Shown in pieces: positions 6,286 to 6,289 of a stretch of 6,289 nt of DNA. The stretch is from NCBI GenBank assembly GCA_035942915.1, contig DASZCR010000031.1, positions 1 through 6,289 on the forward strand. The letters run 5' to 3'. A program made the translations under genes and the position numbers. Numbering within the stretch: position 1 is the stretch's first letter; the number at the start of each line of letters is the position of its first letter. The DNA is from DASZCR01 sp035942915 (lineage in GTDB: Bacteria > Acidobacteriota > Blastocatellia > Pyrinomonadales > Pyrinomonadaceae). The notes under the pieces were generated by a model. That model ran no database searches and was not told the DNA's origin. It saw only the letters and a list, made by a program, of their open reading frames with translations.

Positions 6286-6289
6286 GTGC

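Larger units (their letters stand above)
6178..6289. other. Upstream region of the amidohydrolase, possibly divergent
   Basis: 112 bases to the right edge without a supported gene. They contain an extended -10 promoter on the minus strand (6225-6233), a possible extended -10 on the plus strand (6277-6285), and an inverted repeat GCGGCGC/GCGCCGC (6248-6254 and 6269-6275) between them. The layout resembles a divergent promoter region, with a rightward gene beyond the window. Confidence 0.4.

Overview
The window is a GC-rich bacterial chromosomal segment in which every gene I can support lies on the minus strand. Read in the direction of transcription (right to left) the order is: a secreted amidohydrolase of the YtcJ/amidohydrolase-3 type (6177 to 4420), a secreted glycoside hydrolase family 31 enzyme, probably an alpha-glucosidase (4303 to 1796), an ABC-2 type exporter ATPase (1614 to 730), and its membrane permease (730 to beyond position 1, cut by the window edge). 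The strong GC bias and C/G-rich wobble positions give long open shadow frames on the opposite strand, and I discarded those. The gene style (exported YtcJ-like amidohydrolase, exported GH31, GC-rich, diderm-like Sec signal peptides) would fit an Acidobacteriota-like or similar GC-rich soil bacterium. That is an impression only; no marker gene is present to fix the taxonomy.

Region by region: 6178-6289 is a gene start region with an extended -10 promoter for the amidohydrolase and a weak candidate promoter pointing the other way off the right edge. The amidohydrolase ends in a 12-bp tandem duplication that also duplicates its stop codon. A 116-bp gap with a short perfect palindrome then leads to the GH31 gene, whose real start is the ATG at 4303 just before a signal peptide rather than an upstream TTG. 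The 181-bp gap 1615-1795 carries the best promoter in the window (TTGCCA, 17 bp, TATGCT), a perfect 6-bp dyad with a 4-base loop just after the presumed transcription start, and a 9-bp direct repeat. It therefore probably begins a separate transcription unit for the ABC transporter. The ATPase and permease genes overlap by one base (TGATG) with a strong ribosome binding site, which is classic translational coupling.

Functionally, the two exported hydrolases could belong to one transcript (periplasmic cleavage of an alpha-glucoside and of an amide or similar bond), but nothing in the sequence ties their substrates together. The ABC pair is a two-component exporter of unknown cargo. I see no CRISPR array, transposon, tRNA, rRNA or phage gene. 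The content is mostly ordinary; the points worth a second look are the regulatory structure in 1615-1795, the non-canonical Q-loop and acidic tail of the ATPase, the stop-codon duplication at 4406-4430, and the edge-truncated permease, which is easily missed because a different, spurious frame covers the same DNA.
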